The position numbers and the translations under genes were made by a program. Source: a virus. Taken from it: 64,000 nucleotides of DNA. Shown here piece by piece: positions 51,726 to 60,977 of the stretch. The notes beneath the pieces were generated by a model. That model worked only from the letters and a program-made list of their open reading frames with translations. It was not told the origin of the DNA and did no database searches. How positions within the stretch are numbered: position 1 is the stretch's first letter; every line of letters begins with the position of its first letter. The DNA is taken from the IMG/VR virus record IMGVR_UViG_3300026512_000003, positions 62,001-126,000 of that record. One strand, given 5' to 3'.

Positions 51726-51743
51726 GCTAGCTGAAAAGCTAGC
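51726..51743 (+). other. GAAA-capped palindromic hairpin after nrdB
   Basis: GCTAGCT-GAAA-AGCTAGC, seven perfect pairs with a GNRA tetraloop, in the 94-base gap between nrdB and the 168-aa gene. No U-run follows. Probably an mRNA-stabilising or processing hairpin. Confidence 0.5.
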
Positions 51744-51774
51744 CAAATAAACAAAAAAACAATAAGGAAAAGAA

Positions 51775-52281
51775 ATGGATTTTAGTTACACAGATGGAGT
51801 ACTGAAATATAAAGGCAAAAAATGTGGGACTGCTGTTGTTTATGAGGATGGAAAGGTTGATGTAGAGATTGTTGTAAAAACAGCAAAAAAAGCATGGGAT
51901 GATGCAGCCTTGACTGAACAAGAAGTTTGGGATCTTGTCGATTATAAAGTTGAAGTTGGTTTAAAAAAAGAGACAGACTCTACAACTGAAGTTGAAACAA
52001 AAACTGAAGAAGCTAAAAATGTTGAAGAAGCTAAAAATGTTGAAGAAGCTAAAAATGTTGAAGAAGTTGAAAAATCTGAAGTGAAACCAGAAAATGAACA
52101 GCTTAAAAAATTAAAAGAAAGAGCAAAAGAAGAAAATCTAGTTTTAGCAAAAACAGAAGATGGCTTATACATGCTCCTTAAACCTCAGTTCGAAGATTAT
52201 GATGGAGACGATATAATTGAAGCGTCAAAACCAGAAGAACTTATTGGAAAGAGTAATATTGTTGAAATTATCGTAGGGTAA
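51775..52281 (+). CDS. Acidic protein with Glu-rich repeats, 168 aa
   Basis: ATG with AAGGAAAAG upstream. Residues 1-60 look like a small folded alpha/beta domain, residues 65-115 are Glu/Lys-rich and include three exact copies of EEAKNV encoded by an 18-bp tandem repeat, and the last 55 residues are folded again. The repeat segment is probably a flexible or coiled-coil linker. Function unknown. Confidence 0.65.
   Translation: MDFSYTDGVLKYKGKKCGTAVVYEDGKVDVEIVVKTAKKAWDDAALTEQEVWDLVDYKVEVGLKKETDSTTEVETKTEEAKNVEEAKNVEEAKNVEEVEKSEVKPENEQLKKLKERAKEENLVLAKTEDGLYMLLKPQFEDYDGDDIIEASKPEELIGKSNIVEIIVG
52006..52059 (+). repeat. Three 18-bp tandem repeats in a CDS
   Basis: GAAGAAGCTAAAAATGTT three times without mismatch (52006-52023, 52024-52041, 52042-52059), keeping the frame of the 168-aa gene. 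Confidence 0.85.
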
Positions 52282-52343
52282 TTTTTAGTAAAAAGGGGGA
52301 AGAATGTTTTCCCCTTATTTTTTAAGAAAATAAGGATAGATAA

Positions 52344-52715
52344 GTGGAAGAAATTAAAGTAGGAGAATTGCTTGGATTTAAAAAAAAAGGAAGTAAACAA
52401 ATTTTTTTAAATCTTTGTCCACACTCAGTGGAAATACTAACTGTAGAAGGTATTTTTAGTATACCCCAAAGTGGGACAGTAGCTAGAGTTGAAAAGAGAT
52501 ATTGCGAGGAAAAGGTGCATTCCGGAATTCCAATTGAATCTCCAAAATTTGGAAAAGTACATGGACTACCAGATGCGAAAGAAAATGTTATGTATATAGT
52601 ATCAGGGATAGTTTTAAATGCATTAGGTGATAACAGAAAGAGAGATGTGTGTGCTATTGGAAGTAGAATAACACAGGGAAATATTAAGGTAGCAACTTCA
52701 TTTAGAATATTATAG
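52344..52715 (+). CDS. NLTPH-family phage protein (paralogue 2)
   Basis: GTG start with AAGGA seven bases upstream. The 123-residue protein has FLNLCPHSVEIL (about 21-32), IPQSGTVARVEKRY and MYIVSGIVLNAL, the same order as the protein at 41616 (NLTPH ... HYYIVSKQVAQAL). The T of the motif is a Cys here. The two copies are diverged paralogues. Function unknown. It precedes the primase gene. Confidence 0.55.
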   Translation: MEEIKVGELLGFKKKGSKQIFLNLCPHSVEILTVEGIFSIPQSGTVARVEKRYCEEKVHSGIPIESPKFGKVHGLPDAKENVMYIVSGIVLNALGDNRKRDVCAIGSRITQGNIKVATSFRIL

Positions 52716-52725
52716 AAGGACTACT

Positions 52726-54333
52726 ATGATTAGCAATTCTACAATTGAAGAATTAAAAAGCAAGATTGATGTCTTAGAAGTTGCAGAGCTATTTGTAGAG
52801 CTAAAAAAAGCGGGGAGTATATATAAGGGGCTGTCTCCTTTTGGTTTTGAGAAAACACCTTCTTTTGTTGTTTCACCATCAAAAAATATATGGAATGATT
52901 TTTCATCTGGAGTAGGTGGAGATGCAATAAAATTATTTCAACTTGTAAACAATATGACTTTCCCTGAAGCTGTTGAAGAGCTTTGTGAAAAATATAATGT
53001 AACAATGGTTAATGACAATGTTACTAAAAATGTACTTTCTAGAAGTGAGTTAGAACAATATTCAAAATGGTGTTGTGAAAATTTGAAAAAAAGCGAAATA
53101 CAAACTAAGTATTTAAAAAATCGTGGACTAACTATAGAAACTATAGAAAAATTTCAAATAGGATTATCCCCATCTTCAAGAGAGGTTGTAGATTTTGTAA
53201 AAAGTAATTTTTTGAATGTGCAAAATTGTATAGATGTTGGGATTATAGACAATGGCGAGAGAGGTCTTTATGCCAGATTTATAGACAGAATAATGTTCCC
53301 AATTTTTGATGTAAGGGGAAAAATCTGTGGTTTTAGTGGTAGAACAATTAATGGTCATGTTGCAAAATACATTAATACTAGAGATACAGAACTGTTTAAA
53401 AAATCAGCTTTGTTATATGGGTTTAATTTTGCAAGAGAAAAAATATCAAAAAAAAACTTTTTTATTCTGAGTGAAGGGCAAATAGATATTGCTTTGCAAC
53501 ATCAAGTCGGCATAAAATATGCTATAGCATCAATGGGAACAGCTCTAACAGAAATACATGTAAAAGCAATAAAGAGGGTTGCTAATAAAGGGATTGTTGC
53601 TTATGACGGGGATCCTGCTGGAATTAAGGCAGCTATAAAAGCTTGCGGATTGTTTATGAAAAACGGCGTTGAAGTTAGGGTTGTGTTGCTGGATGATGGT
53701 CAAGATCCAGCAGATATGATTTCCCAAGGAAAATCTCTAAAATATTGGGAACTTTTAAAAAAAGGAATAAAGGCAATAGATTTTTGTGTTGCGAGAATAC
53801 TTGGGCAATTTGATATTAAAAACCCGTATCAAGTAGAAGAGGCACAAAAAGAGCTTTCTCTTTTTGCAAAAAATATGCCAGAGGCAATAGAAAAAGAGAT
53901 ATTGAATATTGGGGAACAAAAAACAAATTGTAAAATCCTTAAAACAGTTGAAAAGTATGTAAAACCCAAAAAAAGTACTTTGAGCTTAAAAGAAAAAGAA
54001 CTTCTTAAATATGTGCTTGAAAATAAACATGAACTTGGAAAAATAATTTCCATAAAAAAATGTTTCTCAAATATCGAAGTAATTCAACTTCTAGAAGATG
54101 GTAAATTTGAGGATACTAGGCTAACAGAAATAATACTCGATGAGGACATATGGTTACATGAGACTATTGATGAGGAGGTGTTGCTTTTTAAAATAGAATG
54201 TCTTCAAAAACATATTCAGAAACTTCCAAAAATGAAACTGTCTTCGATAAGAAGAGCAACTTTAATAAGGGATGGTCAAAATAAACTTAGAGGTTTAAGA
54301 AATGAGTTAAAGGAGCAAAGAGGTGATAATTAG
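52726..54333 (+). CDS. dnaG: DnaG-type primase lacking zinc ligands
   Basis: A 535-residue primase. The N-terminal domain keeps the CHC2 outline (SPFGFEKTPSFVVSP, about 37-51, and DFSSGVGGDAI) but the four zinc ligands are replaced by Ser37, Gly40, Asp58 and Ser61. The catalytic core has RIMFPIFDVRGKICGFSGR (188-206) and a Toprim fold with Glu250, Asp294 and Asp296 in AYDGDPAGIKAA, and DDGQDPAD (323-330). It makes RNA primers for lagging-strand synthesis with the DnaB at 45996. Template recognition must work without the normal zinc knuckle. Confidence 0.88.
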   Translation: MISNSTIEELKSKIDVLEVAELFVELKKAGSIYKGLSPFGFEKTPSFVVSPSKNIWNDFSSGVGGDAIKLFQLVNNMTFPEAVEELCEKYNVTMVNDNVTKNVLSRSELEQYSKWCCENLKKSEIQTKYLKNRGLTIETIEKFQIGLSPSSREVVDFVKSNFLNVQNCIDVGIIDNGERGLYARFIDRIMFPIFDVRGKICGFSGRTINGHVAKYINTRDTELFKKSALLYGFNFAREKISKKNFFILSEGQIDIALQHQVGIKYAIASMGTALTEIHVKAIKRVANKGIVAYDGDPAGIKAAIKACGLFMKNGVEVRVVLLDDGQDPADMISQGKSLKYWELLKKGIKAIDFCVARILGQFDIKNPYQVEEAQKELSLFAKNMPEAIEKEILNIGEQKTNCKILKTVEKYVKPKKSTLSLKEKELLKYVLENKHELGKIISIKKCFSNIEVIQLLEDGKFEDTRLTEIILDEDIWLHETIDEEVLLFKIECLQKHIQKLPKMKLSSIRRATLIRDGQNKLRGLRNELKEQRGDN

Positions 54334-54814
54334 CAATAAGTCAAACAGAGCATATAATGGGCTTTTGAATGAAATAAGAAAAAAGTTTTTTAAAGATTTT
54401 TCTGTTAAAGACTTTAGGAAGATGATAAAGCAAATGGATCCGGAATACCCAATTAATAGTGATGGTACATATATAAGTATGACTACTATTACTGAAGTAC
54501 AGTTAAAAAAACATATGAGTTTTATTAAGCTATTTGCATACAAAAGAGGGTACCGAGTTGAAAGCTTAACTGAAGTGGAAAACATAATCTTTTTGGAGTC
54601 TAAAATAGATACTAGAATAATAGGAATGCCTGTTGAAGAAGATGGAATGTATACAGCAGTAGTTGTGTGCTCTAACTGTGGTATGGCTACAAAAAAAGGA
54701 CTTACTAAAAATAGGCTTAATCAACTTCGACGGATAGAAAAAAAAGAAGAAGCAGAGCAAAAAGGAGTGAATAGTTTTACTTGTATGTGTTGCTATGGAA
54801 AATATGGAGTATGA
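54323..54814 (+). CDS. Unknown protein with zinc-binding C-terminus, 163 aa
   Basis: GTG start with AGGAG seven bases upstream, overlapping the primase stop. The N-terminal two thirds are helical and basic. The last 55 residues contain CSNC (about 117-120) and CMCC near the end, a likely zinc site. No family recognised. Confidence 0.55.
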   Translation: MIISNKSNRAYNGLLNEIRKKFFKDFSVKDFRKMIKQMDPEYPINSDGTYISMTTITEVQLKKHMSFIKLFAYKRGYRVESLTEVENIIFLESKIDTRIIGMPVEEDGMYTAVVVCSNCGMATKKGLTKNRLNQLRRIEKKEEAEQKGVNSFTCMCCYGKYGV

Positions 54815-54815
54815 C

Positions 54816-55118
54816 ATGATTATTGTTTTTATAGTTATACTTGGCTTGGGAATTATCTTTGGTGAAAAAACATTTATGATTCTAACAGGGTTCTTTTTGT
54901 TGTTGTTCGGAATAGAATTTGTATTTAAAGGGTTAACAGAATATACTGAAGCAAAATTAAAAATCATAGGTTTCTCTTTGATAGTTATAGGGTTCTTAAC
55001 AATCTTTTTAACACAATTTTTTGGGCTAGCTTTATTTGCTACAGGAATATTTGCTTGCATTAAGGTACTTATAATATGGTTGATTATTATTGAAAGGAGA
55101 TATTGTGACATGGGGTAA
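54816..55118 (+). CDS. Multi-pass membrane protein, 100 aa
   Basis: ATG at 54816 is preferred over an earlier in-frame ATG because GGAG lies six bases upstream. The product has three to four hydrophobic helices with short polar loops (IIVFIVILGLGIIFG, then FMILTGFFLLLFGIEF, then a further pair) and almost no soluble part. Could be a superinfection-exclusion or other early membrane protein. Function unknown. Confidence 0.6.
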   Translation: MIIVFIVILGLGIIFGEKTFMILTGFFLLLFGIEFVFKGLTEYTEAKLKIIGFSLIVIGFLTIFLTQFFGLALFATGIFACIKVLIIWLIIIERRYCDMG

Positions 55119-55650
55119 AAAAAAATATAAGCCAGTGGACTTAAACGAACCAAATGATAATATTGTTATATATCCCTCTCTTAATAGGGAAGTTAGACAT
55201 GCATCATTTCAAAACAAAAGAAATGCTGGGGCAAAAGTAGCGATTGAGCGTGGTATGAGAAAAGTTGCAAAAAAGAATGTCCTTATAATTAAGGAATATA
55301 TGAGTTTTCTACACAGTATTAGTCACATGAATATAGAGGTTCACCATTGGAAATTAAGGAGTGAGATACAAAGAAATGACTATTTTATATGTTGCCTTAC
55401 GCCTGAGGAACACAAGGCAGTTCATGCGAATGGACCGAAGAAGTTCGTAGAAGATAGAGGTATGGAAAATTTACTTTTGGATTCTGCTAATTTGTTTGCT
55501 AAATGGATACAGACTGAGGAAGCACAAAAGCACAAGAACTTCGTTGAGTATTATGGAATGCTGAAAAACATACATCAGAAGCCAACAGATTTTGAGTATG
55601 TATTAGAATGTACAAGAGATTGTGTAAATGAAATAAGGTATAAGAGATAA
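55105..55650 (+). CDS. Unknown protein with His-rich HNH-like segment, 181 aa
   Basis: GTG at 55105, chosen over a TTG upstream because AAAGGAG lies five bases before it. Residues about 80-115 read EVHHWKLRSE ... CCLTPEEHKAVHANG, with spacing of His, Cys and Glu that recalls HNH-type endonucleases, but the usual Asn and the structural zinc cysteines are not clear. Helical C-terminus. A degenerate or divergent HNH protein is possible. Confidence 0.45.
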   Translation: MTWGKKKYKPVDLNEPNDNIVIYPSLNREVRHASFQNKRNAGAKVAIERGMRKVAKKNVLIIKEYMSFLHSISHMNIEVHHWKLRSEIQRNDYFICCLTPEEHKAVHANGPKKFVEDRGMENLLLDSANLFAKWIQTEEAQKHKNFVEYYGMLKNIHQKPTDFEYVLECTRDCVNEIRYKR

Positions 55651-55801
55651 GAGTAGAAATGAAAACCTATAATTAAATTAATGTAGGAATGGTAAAGAAA
55701 ACAAGGACAGCTTCGATATTAAATAGAATGCTGAACAAAAAAGGGTCTATTTGTAAAACAGAAGTAGATACCTAAAATATACAGTCTTAAAGGATAAATA
55801 A
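55651..55801 (+). other. Short gap, no confident gene
   Basis: A 150-base AT-rich gap. An ORF of 28 codons (about 55689-55775) is the only one of note but it lacks a spaced ribosome site. No hairpin with a U-run and no clear promoter seen. Confidence 0.4.
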
Positions 55802-56074
55802 ATGGAAGTAAATAATATGAAAATAAAAAAAATAGATGACGAAATGTCTGTTGTTGAGGGTGTTATAAAAGGGGACAATGCTTTCATGTTAGCTCAAGGC
55901 TCAAAGTGCCTAATAAATGCTGAAATTATAGATGAATTTTCTACTAGTAGTGCTTTAAAAATCACTTTTATGGGAGAAAAAGGATTAGTGACAGCGATAG
56001 TAAAGCCATGTTCAATAGCTAGAGTTGATAGTAAAATTGGAAAAAAATTTTGTCAAATAAGTATCAGGTTGTAG
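55802..56074 (+). CDS. Small unknown protein, 90 aa
   Basis: ATG with AAGGATAAATA upstream (a second in-frame ATG lies 15 bases on). Two predicted small beta sheets (MSVVEGVIKGDNAFML and TAIVKPCSIARVDS). No family recognised. It overlaps nothing and ends two bases before the methyltransferase start. Confidence 0.55.
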   Translation: MEVNNMKIKKIDDEMSVVEGVIKGDNAFMLAQGSKCLINAEIIDEFSTSSALKITFMGEKGLVTAIVKPCSIARVDSKIGKKFCQISIRL

Positions 56075-56076
56075 CA

Positions 56077-56979
56077 ATGAATGTATTAAGTCTATTTAAT
56101 GGAATTTCTGTAGGAAGAATGGCATTAGATAAAGCTGATATAAGTGTGTCTAGCTATTTTTCGTCAGAAATAAAACCAAATGCATTAGAATTTTGCAAAA
56201 GACATTTTCCTGAGGACGAAAAAAACTGTTTAGGAGATATCACAAAAATAGATAGTTCAAAATTGCCAAAGATTGATCTTCTTATAGGTGGTAGTCCTTG
56301 TCAAGATTTTAGTCAAGCCAATGCAATAAGGCGTGGGGTGGAAGGGAAGAAATCAGGTCTTTTTTACGAATATGTAAGACTTTTAAATGAGCTGAAACCG
56401 AGATGGTTTTTACTTGAGAATGTTTCGATGAAAAAAGAGCATGAAAATATTATTACCGAGGAACTTGGAGTGGAGCCAGTAGTAATCAACAGTAAGCTTG
56501 TGTCAGGGCAACTTCGCAAAAGGTTATATTGGACAAACATTCCACAAAATGAAGAACTCAAGGATAAGGGAATTATATTACAGGATGTATTGGACAGTGG
56601 ATATACAGACAGAAAAAAAGCAAGATGCTTACTCGTGTCTGATAGTAGACCTTTGGCTACTCCTGTTAAAATGTTTCATAGATATCATGCAACAGGATTT
56701 ACGACCCTTGTGTTTAAAGATAAGATTCATTACATAAAATGTATGGCACATTATAGAAAAAACTTTCCAGAAAAAACAGCGTTATCTATAGATAGAAGCA
56801 ATATAGATACTAGTATTTACAATGGAATAAGGTATTTAAATAAGAGGGAACGGGCTAGGTTGCAAAATATTGATGAAAAGTATGTAGAAAATATGGTAGA
56901 GAATGAAGTTTCTGGATTGTTAGGGGATAGTTGGACCCTTGATGTAATAGTACACTTAATAAAAGGGATAAAAAAATGA
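56077..56979 (+). CDS. DNA (cytosine-5) methyltransferase
   Basis: ATG at 56077 starts the family motif directly (MNVLSLFNGISVG); the earlier TTG adds nine non-conserved residues. The 300-residue enzyme has motif IV GGSPCQDFSQ (71-80) with catalytic Cys75, motif VI ENV (114-116), motif VIII QLRKRLYW (145-152) and motif X GDSWTLDVIVHL at the end. It transfers a methyl group from SAM to cytosine C5; the target sequence cannot be read. No restriction enzyme is adjacent, so it probably protects phage DNA. It is shorter than Dcm (about 470). Confidence 0.92.
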   Translation: MNVLSLFNGISVGRMALDKADISVSSYFSSEIKPNALEFCKRHFPEDEKNCLGDITKIDSSKLPKIDLLIGGSPCQDFSQANAIRRGVEGKKSGLFYEYVRLLNELKPRWFLLENVSMKKEHENIITEELGVEPVVINSKLVSGQLRKRLYWTNIPQNEELKDKGIILQDVLDSGYTDRKKARCLLVSDSRPLATPVKMFHRYHATGFTTLVFKDKIHYIKCMAHYRKNFPEKTALSIDRSNIDTSIYNGIRYLNKRERARLQNIDEKYVENMVENEVSGLLGDSWTLDVIVHLIKGIKK

Positions 56980-58202
56980 AAATTGCAGGAATTAGGATAG
57001 AAAATTATAAAAACATAGAGTTGGCTGAGTTAGAACTAGATAGTAAAATGAATATTATTAGTGGGAAAAATGGAGCGGGCAAAAGCTCTGTAATTGAGGC
57101 TATGATAGATGCTATTAAAGGAAAACAAAGTTTAGGGAAAAACCCTGAAAGGAAAATAAACAAAGGTAAAGACAAAGCTGTAATACAGCTTGAGACAAAC
57201 GAGTTGTATATAACAAGAACTATTACCCCAAAAGATGTGTATCTTAAGGCTGAGAGGATAGATGGAAAGCCTGTGACACAGACAGATTTAAACAACTTAT
57301 TTGAAGAAAGTACAATTCAAATAACAAAAATGTTACATTTAAGTCCGAAGGAGCAAATCGACTTTGTTAAAGAAATTGCAAAGATAGATACTTCAGAGGT
57401 TGAAAATAAATACAAACAAGTGTATGACGAGAGAACTTTCGACAATAGAATGCTTAAGCAAAAAAAAGCAATTCTTGATGATCTTGGCGAAGTACCAAAA
57501 GTAAAAAGTGTTGATTCTATGGAAATCAGTAATGGTCTTCAAGAAGCACTGGCGAAAAATGCTGCTATAACGAAAAAGATAACCAGGAAGAAAGAGCTTA
57601 GGGCAAAAATGGATGATACTACTTTGAAAATTGTAGAGATCCAAGCCGCTTTAAAAAAGCAAGAGGAATATCTAAAAGATCTTCAAAGACAAGAAATTGA
57701 AATAGTAGAAACAGAAGAGATGCTTATAGACACTACTGAGTTTTCTAAAAAGCTAGAGCAGGCTGATGAAATAAACAGGCAAGCAAGAAAATATGCTGAG
57801 TATAAGAAGATTTCAATCGAAGTTATGCAGGCGAAGAAAAAAGTAGAGAAAAGAAATGATGATTTGGAAAATTTACTCAAAGAAAGAGAAGCTATTATTG
57901 CTAATGCAAATCTTCCTTTTAATGGAATAGAATTTGATAAAAATCTTGGTGTTGTAATCAAAAGAATTCCATTTAGTGAACATTCTACAGCAGAAAAAAT
58001 ATCTATAATGGCGAAGATATACGCTAAGCAAAATCCATTACTCAAAGTCATATATATTAAAGACGGCTCATTGTTGGACAATGAAACGATGAAGGAAATA
58101 GTGGAAGACCAAGAGTTGGGGGATTATCAGTTTTTGATTGAATTAGTTGGTGAAACAGAAAATTCAATCATTATAAGAGAGGGAGTTATTGTAGAGCAAT
58201 AA
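56976..58202 (+). CDS. SMC/RecF-like AAA ATPase
   Basis: A 408-residue P-loop ATPase of the RecF/Rad50 group. Walker A is GKNGAGKSS (30-38). Residues about 150-300 are charged and coiled coil. The C-terminus has a degenerate signature (STAEKISIM) and a Walker B-like IYIKDGSLLD in which the usual catalytic Glu is not obvious. The gene overlaps the methyltransferase by four bases. Likely a DNA-repair or replication ATPase; its partner nuclease is not seen nearby. Confidence 0.75.
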   Translation: MKIAGIRIENYKNIELAELELDSKMNIISGKNGAGKSSVIEAMIDAIKGKQSLGKNPERKINKGKDKAVIQLETNELYITRTITPKDVYLKAERIDGKPVTQTDLNNLFEESTIQITKMLHLSPKEQIDFVKEIAKIDTSEVENKYKQVYDERTFDNRMLKQKKAILDDLGEVPKVKSVDSMEISNGLQEALAKNAAITKKITRKKELRAKMDDTTLKIVEIQAALKKQEEYLKDLQRQEIEIVETEEMLIDTTEFSKKLEQADEINRQARKYAEYKKISIEVMQAKKKVEKRNDDLENLLKEREAIIANANLPFNGIEFDKNLGVVIKRIPFSEHSTAEKISIMAKIYAKQNPLLKVIYIKDGSLLDNETMKEIVEDQELGDYQFLIELVGETENSIIIREGVIVEQ

Positions 58203-58236
58203 GTACCAATATTGTTAAATTTATTAAGGAGACGAA

Positions 58237-59826
58237 ATGAAGTATAAAGAAAATGTCAGAGAAATGCACATAGGTGCGATAAAGTCTTTTTTCAAGGTGG
58301 ACAAGTGCCCTAATAAAGAGCTAGAAATAAGAGATTTGTCTACTGCCGTAGCATGTTGGTATGCGTATAAGTGGCAAACGGCAGAAGAGAAATTATCTTC
58401 TATCAAAGAATATTCTTCAAAGACAAAAAATGCGATTGTTAAGAACAAAAGAGATACTCTTTTTATATCAAGATGTACTATTGATGGGAAAGAATATTCT
58501 TTTGACGACTCACGAAGAGCAACAGAAGCTTTTGGTGAATATAGAATGAGAAAAATTATCGCAGAACCATGGAAGTATGTGTCTTCTATTAGCGTGTATA
58601 GAGACCAGATTGAACCAATTTGCATTGTTGATATTGGGTTCCCAGAGGATGCTACAGATACAAGCATTGAAGATACTGTACGAGGAGTTTTTGAGGAGGC
58701 AGGGTATACTGTAGTCGGAACTCAATATGATATTTACGAATTAGAAGACATTGACGGAGTGTTTGGTATTAGCAATAGAGATAGATGGTTTGCTGAGGTT
58801 GGAGATAATACTGTCCTTAATCCTGATTGGGAGGAAGTTGTAAATGTAGATTGTAGAGTCTATTACGCAACAAATACTGTAATAGACGATTATTGGAATT
58901 TTGAGCATCAACACAATATGGAATATATTAGTGATTATCTTGATCCGGATGAAAAATGTTCTGTATATGAAAGAGCTGGAAAAGACTGGTATATTGCACC
59001 AACTCTTATTTCCGAAGAAAAAAATGTTGATTATATTCAAGAAAATGAAGGTGAGATAAATGAATCTGAATACAGCTTTGACGATTTAACAGAACAATCG
59101 TTTTTGACTATTGTTTATTTTAAAAATAACTATAGAGAAGAACAAAATAAAATAGCAGAGTTTCTGAATGAGACAGTAACGGACCTAAATATGAAAGGTA
59201 TTGTAGATAACTTTATAACTGACAATGAAGAACTCTTTGACTATTTAGAGGAAGAATATGGAATAAACAGATGGGATATAGCATCTGAAATAGAGCCTAA
59301 AGATGTCTTAGAAACAGCGGTGTTGTTAGCAATGGATAACTATATGACAACAGCAATAAACATTGAAAATGATCGTTTATTAAAAAAAATGTTTAGAGTT
59401 GTGGACCGTATAGGGATGGTTGTTCAAAAGGACGAATTTGGCTATTTTGTAGGATGGAATAATGAAAAATATCATTTTAGTATAACAGAATACCTTGTAG
59501 ATGTTGTTTGTGGAAATGTTACAAACAAAGAGTTTATTCGTAAGATTATAAAAAGTACTTTGGCTAAAAAAGCAAAGAAGATAGAAGAGAAAGAATTGTG
59601 TGAAAAAGCCACTAAAGTCTTTGTGGGTATAGATGATTCTACATCTTCAGGAAATTGTTCTTTTGGTACAAGACAATTTGCTTATAGATATGGTATTGAC
59701 ACAACAAAAATAGGTGGAATAAGAGGAGATGTAGTTCTTGATTATGAGTTCACCTCTTATACAAAAAGAGCTGTTCAGGCAGCAATATTAAGGATGGAAA
59801 ATGGAAACAATAACAGTATCAATTAA
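58237..59826 (+). CDS. Unknown large protein, 529 aa
   Basis: ATG with AAGGAGACGAAATG upstream. The N-terminal 100 residues are basic and helical; residues 110-290 are acidic and strand-rich; the C-terminal third is helical with a short DDSTSSGNCSFG segment near residue 465. No family recognised. It overlaps the next gene by 26 bases. Length and strong ribosome site mark it as a real gene. Confidence 0.65.
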   Translation: MKYKENVREMHIGAIKSFFKVDKCPNKELEIRDLSTAVACWYAYKWQTAEEKLSSIKEYSSKTKNAIVKNKRDTLFISRCTIDGKEYSFDDSRRATEAFGEYRMRKIIAEPWKYVSSISVYRDQIEPICIVDIGFPEDATDTSIEDTVRGVFEEAGYTVVGTQYDIYELEDIDGVFGISNRDRWFAEVGDNTVLNPDWEEVVNVDCRVYYATNTVIDDYWNFEHQHNMEYISDYLDPDEKCSVYERAGKDWYIAPTLISEEKNVDYIQENEGEINESEYSFDDLTEQSFLTIVYFKNNYREEQNKIAEFLNETVTDLNMKGIVDNFITDNEELFDYLEEEYGINRWDIASEIEPKDVLETAVLLAMDNYMTTAINIENDRLLKKMFRVVDRIGMVVQKDEFGYFVGWNNEKYHFSITEYLVDVVCGNVTNKEFIRKIIKSTLAKKAKKIEEKELCEKATKVFVGIDDSTSSGNCSFGTRQFAYRYGIDTTKIGGIRGDVVLDYEFTSYTKRAVQAAILRMENGNNNSIN

Positions 59827-60097
59827 TTATGATGTGAAAATCCCAAAAAAATTTCAAGAAGCTTCTCCTGAAGAAATTCTAAGTTGGGTTGAAGAAGAAT
59901 ATTCCTTAAAAGGGGAAAGGTTACTTCAAAATATGGATAGTGAGCTGGATACAATAGAAGTAACACATATTGATGATAAAGAAATGGGAGGCATTGATAC
60001 AGCATATGGGCAAGAGGTAGTTGAGAAGAGAAAATCAACTTATCGTTTAATCCTCGATGGTCAGCCAAATTCATATGCTATAAAAAAACAAATATAA
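59801..60097 (+). CDS. Small unknown protein, 98 aa
   Basis: ATG inside the last codons of the 529-aa gene, with AAGGA upstream. Begins with a strand (TITVSINYDVKIP), then a helical acidic part with EEILSWVEEE. The ORF is well formed but I recognise no domain. Confidence 0.55.
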   Translation: METITVSINYDVKIPKKFQEASPEEILSWVEEEYSLKGERLLQNMDSELDTIEVTHIDDKEMGGIDTAYGQEVVEKRKSTYRLILDGQPNSYAIKKQI

Positions 60098-60114
60098 GAT
60101 AACAGGAGAGGAAA

Positions 60115-60747
60115 ATGCCTAATTGGTCAAATACAACAATGGAATTTAAGGGCAACAAAAGTGTATTAGAAAAAATCGAGACAGCCGTAAGAGAAAATAA
60201 TCTTAGTTGTTTAGGACTAGAGGAACCCTTGGATAATCCTAAATGGGAGAACTATGTTAATGAGAATGGAGAACCTTGCACAGGATTATGGCATGAATGG
60301 CATATTCAGTATTGGGGTACTAAATGGGAAATGGAAATATCAAACATAGAAAACATAGATGGAATTTTGACTATAAGTGGACAGTGTGCTTGGAATGGTC
60401 CAAATAAATGGTTTAAATATATTTCCCAAAAATTTAAGTTGTCATCTACATATACAGATTGGGAAACTGGGGCGGACTTTTTTGAGGTTATTGAATATAA
60501 AAAAGGCGAATTGATAAAAGAGGCTACTGTAGAGTTACTATCGAAGGAAGCATACACTTATATCGCAACCGACGCTTTCTCAGGATATGAGTATGTGTTA
60601 TATGAAAGTAAAAATCTTGAAGATGCTAGTCAAAAGTTTCCTGAAGTTTTCAATAAAGCAAAACTTATGGGGATTTCAAACAAGGAAGTCGAAAATATAT
60701 TATTCGAAGTAGGAGCAGAATATGGGGAAGAAGAGCAAGTTTCTTAA
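60115..60747 (+). CDS. Api92-like phage protein (ferredoxin-like domain)
   Basis: A 210-residue protein that starts MPNWSNTTMEFKG and contains HIQYWGTKWEMEI (about 63-75) and a Trp-rich region (CAWNGPNKWFKYI), the pattern of the Api92/DUF1281-type domain found in many phages. The family is of unknown function and often lies among early genes. The C-terminal half is helical and acidic. ATG with AGGAGAGG upstream. Confidence 0.65.
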   Translation: MPNWSNTTMEFKGNKSVLEKIETAVRENNLSCLGLEEPLDNPKWENYVNENGEPCTGLWHEWHIQYWGTKWEMEISNIENIDGILTISGQCAWNGPNKWFKYISQKFKLSSTYTDWETGADFFEVIEYKKGELIKEATVELLSKEAYTYIATDAFSGYEYVLYESKNLEDASQKFPEVFNKAKLMGISNKEVENILFEVGAEYGEEEQVS

Positions 60748-60973
60748 AAAAAATCCAAGACAAGGTGATTTGTTTAAGGGTACAGTGTTTGAAAGAGGTC
60801 CTGATGTCGATCCTGTGCAAGTATATAGAGATAATCTTGCTGTTGTTGGCTTTGAAGGTTTAATTAGTCTTGAAGTTGTCAATAAAAGTACTGGAAAGGT
60901 TGCAAAAATTGATTTAAAAAAAGATAGTATTAAAGCAATGCTAGAATATTTACACATTTTAAAAAAAGGATAG
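60722..60973 (+). CDS. Small unknown protein, 83 aa
   Basis: ATG overlapping the preceding gene by 26 bases, with GGAGCAGA upstream. Basic N-terminus (KKSKFLKKNPRQGDLFKG), then small strands and a C-terminal helix. No family recognised. Confidence 0.55.
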   Translation: MGKKSKFLKKNPRQGDLFKGTVFERGPDVDPVQVYRDNLAVVGFEGLISLEVVNKSTGKVAKIDLKKDSIKAMLEYLHILKKG

Positions 60974-60977
60974 ATTT

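Noticed and set aside
55689-55775. 28-codon ORF in the gap after the HNH-like gene
   Set aside because: No properly spaced ribosome site and no coding pattern.
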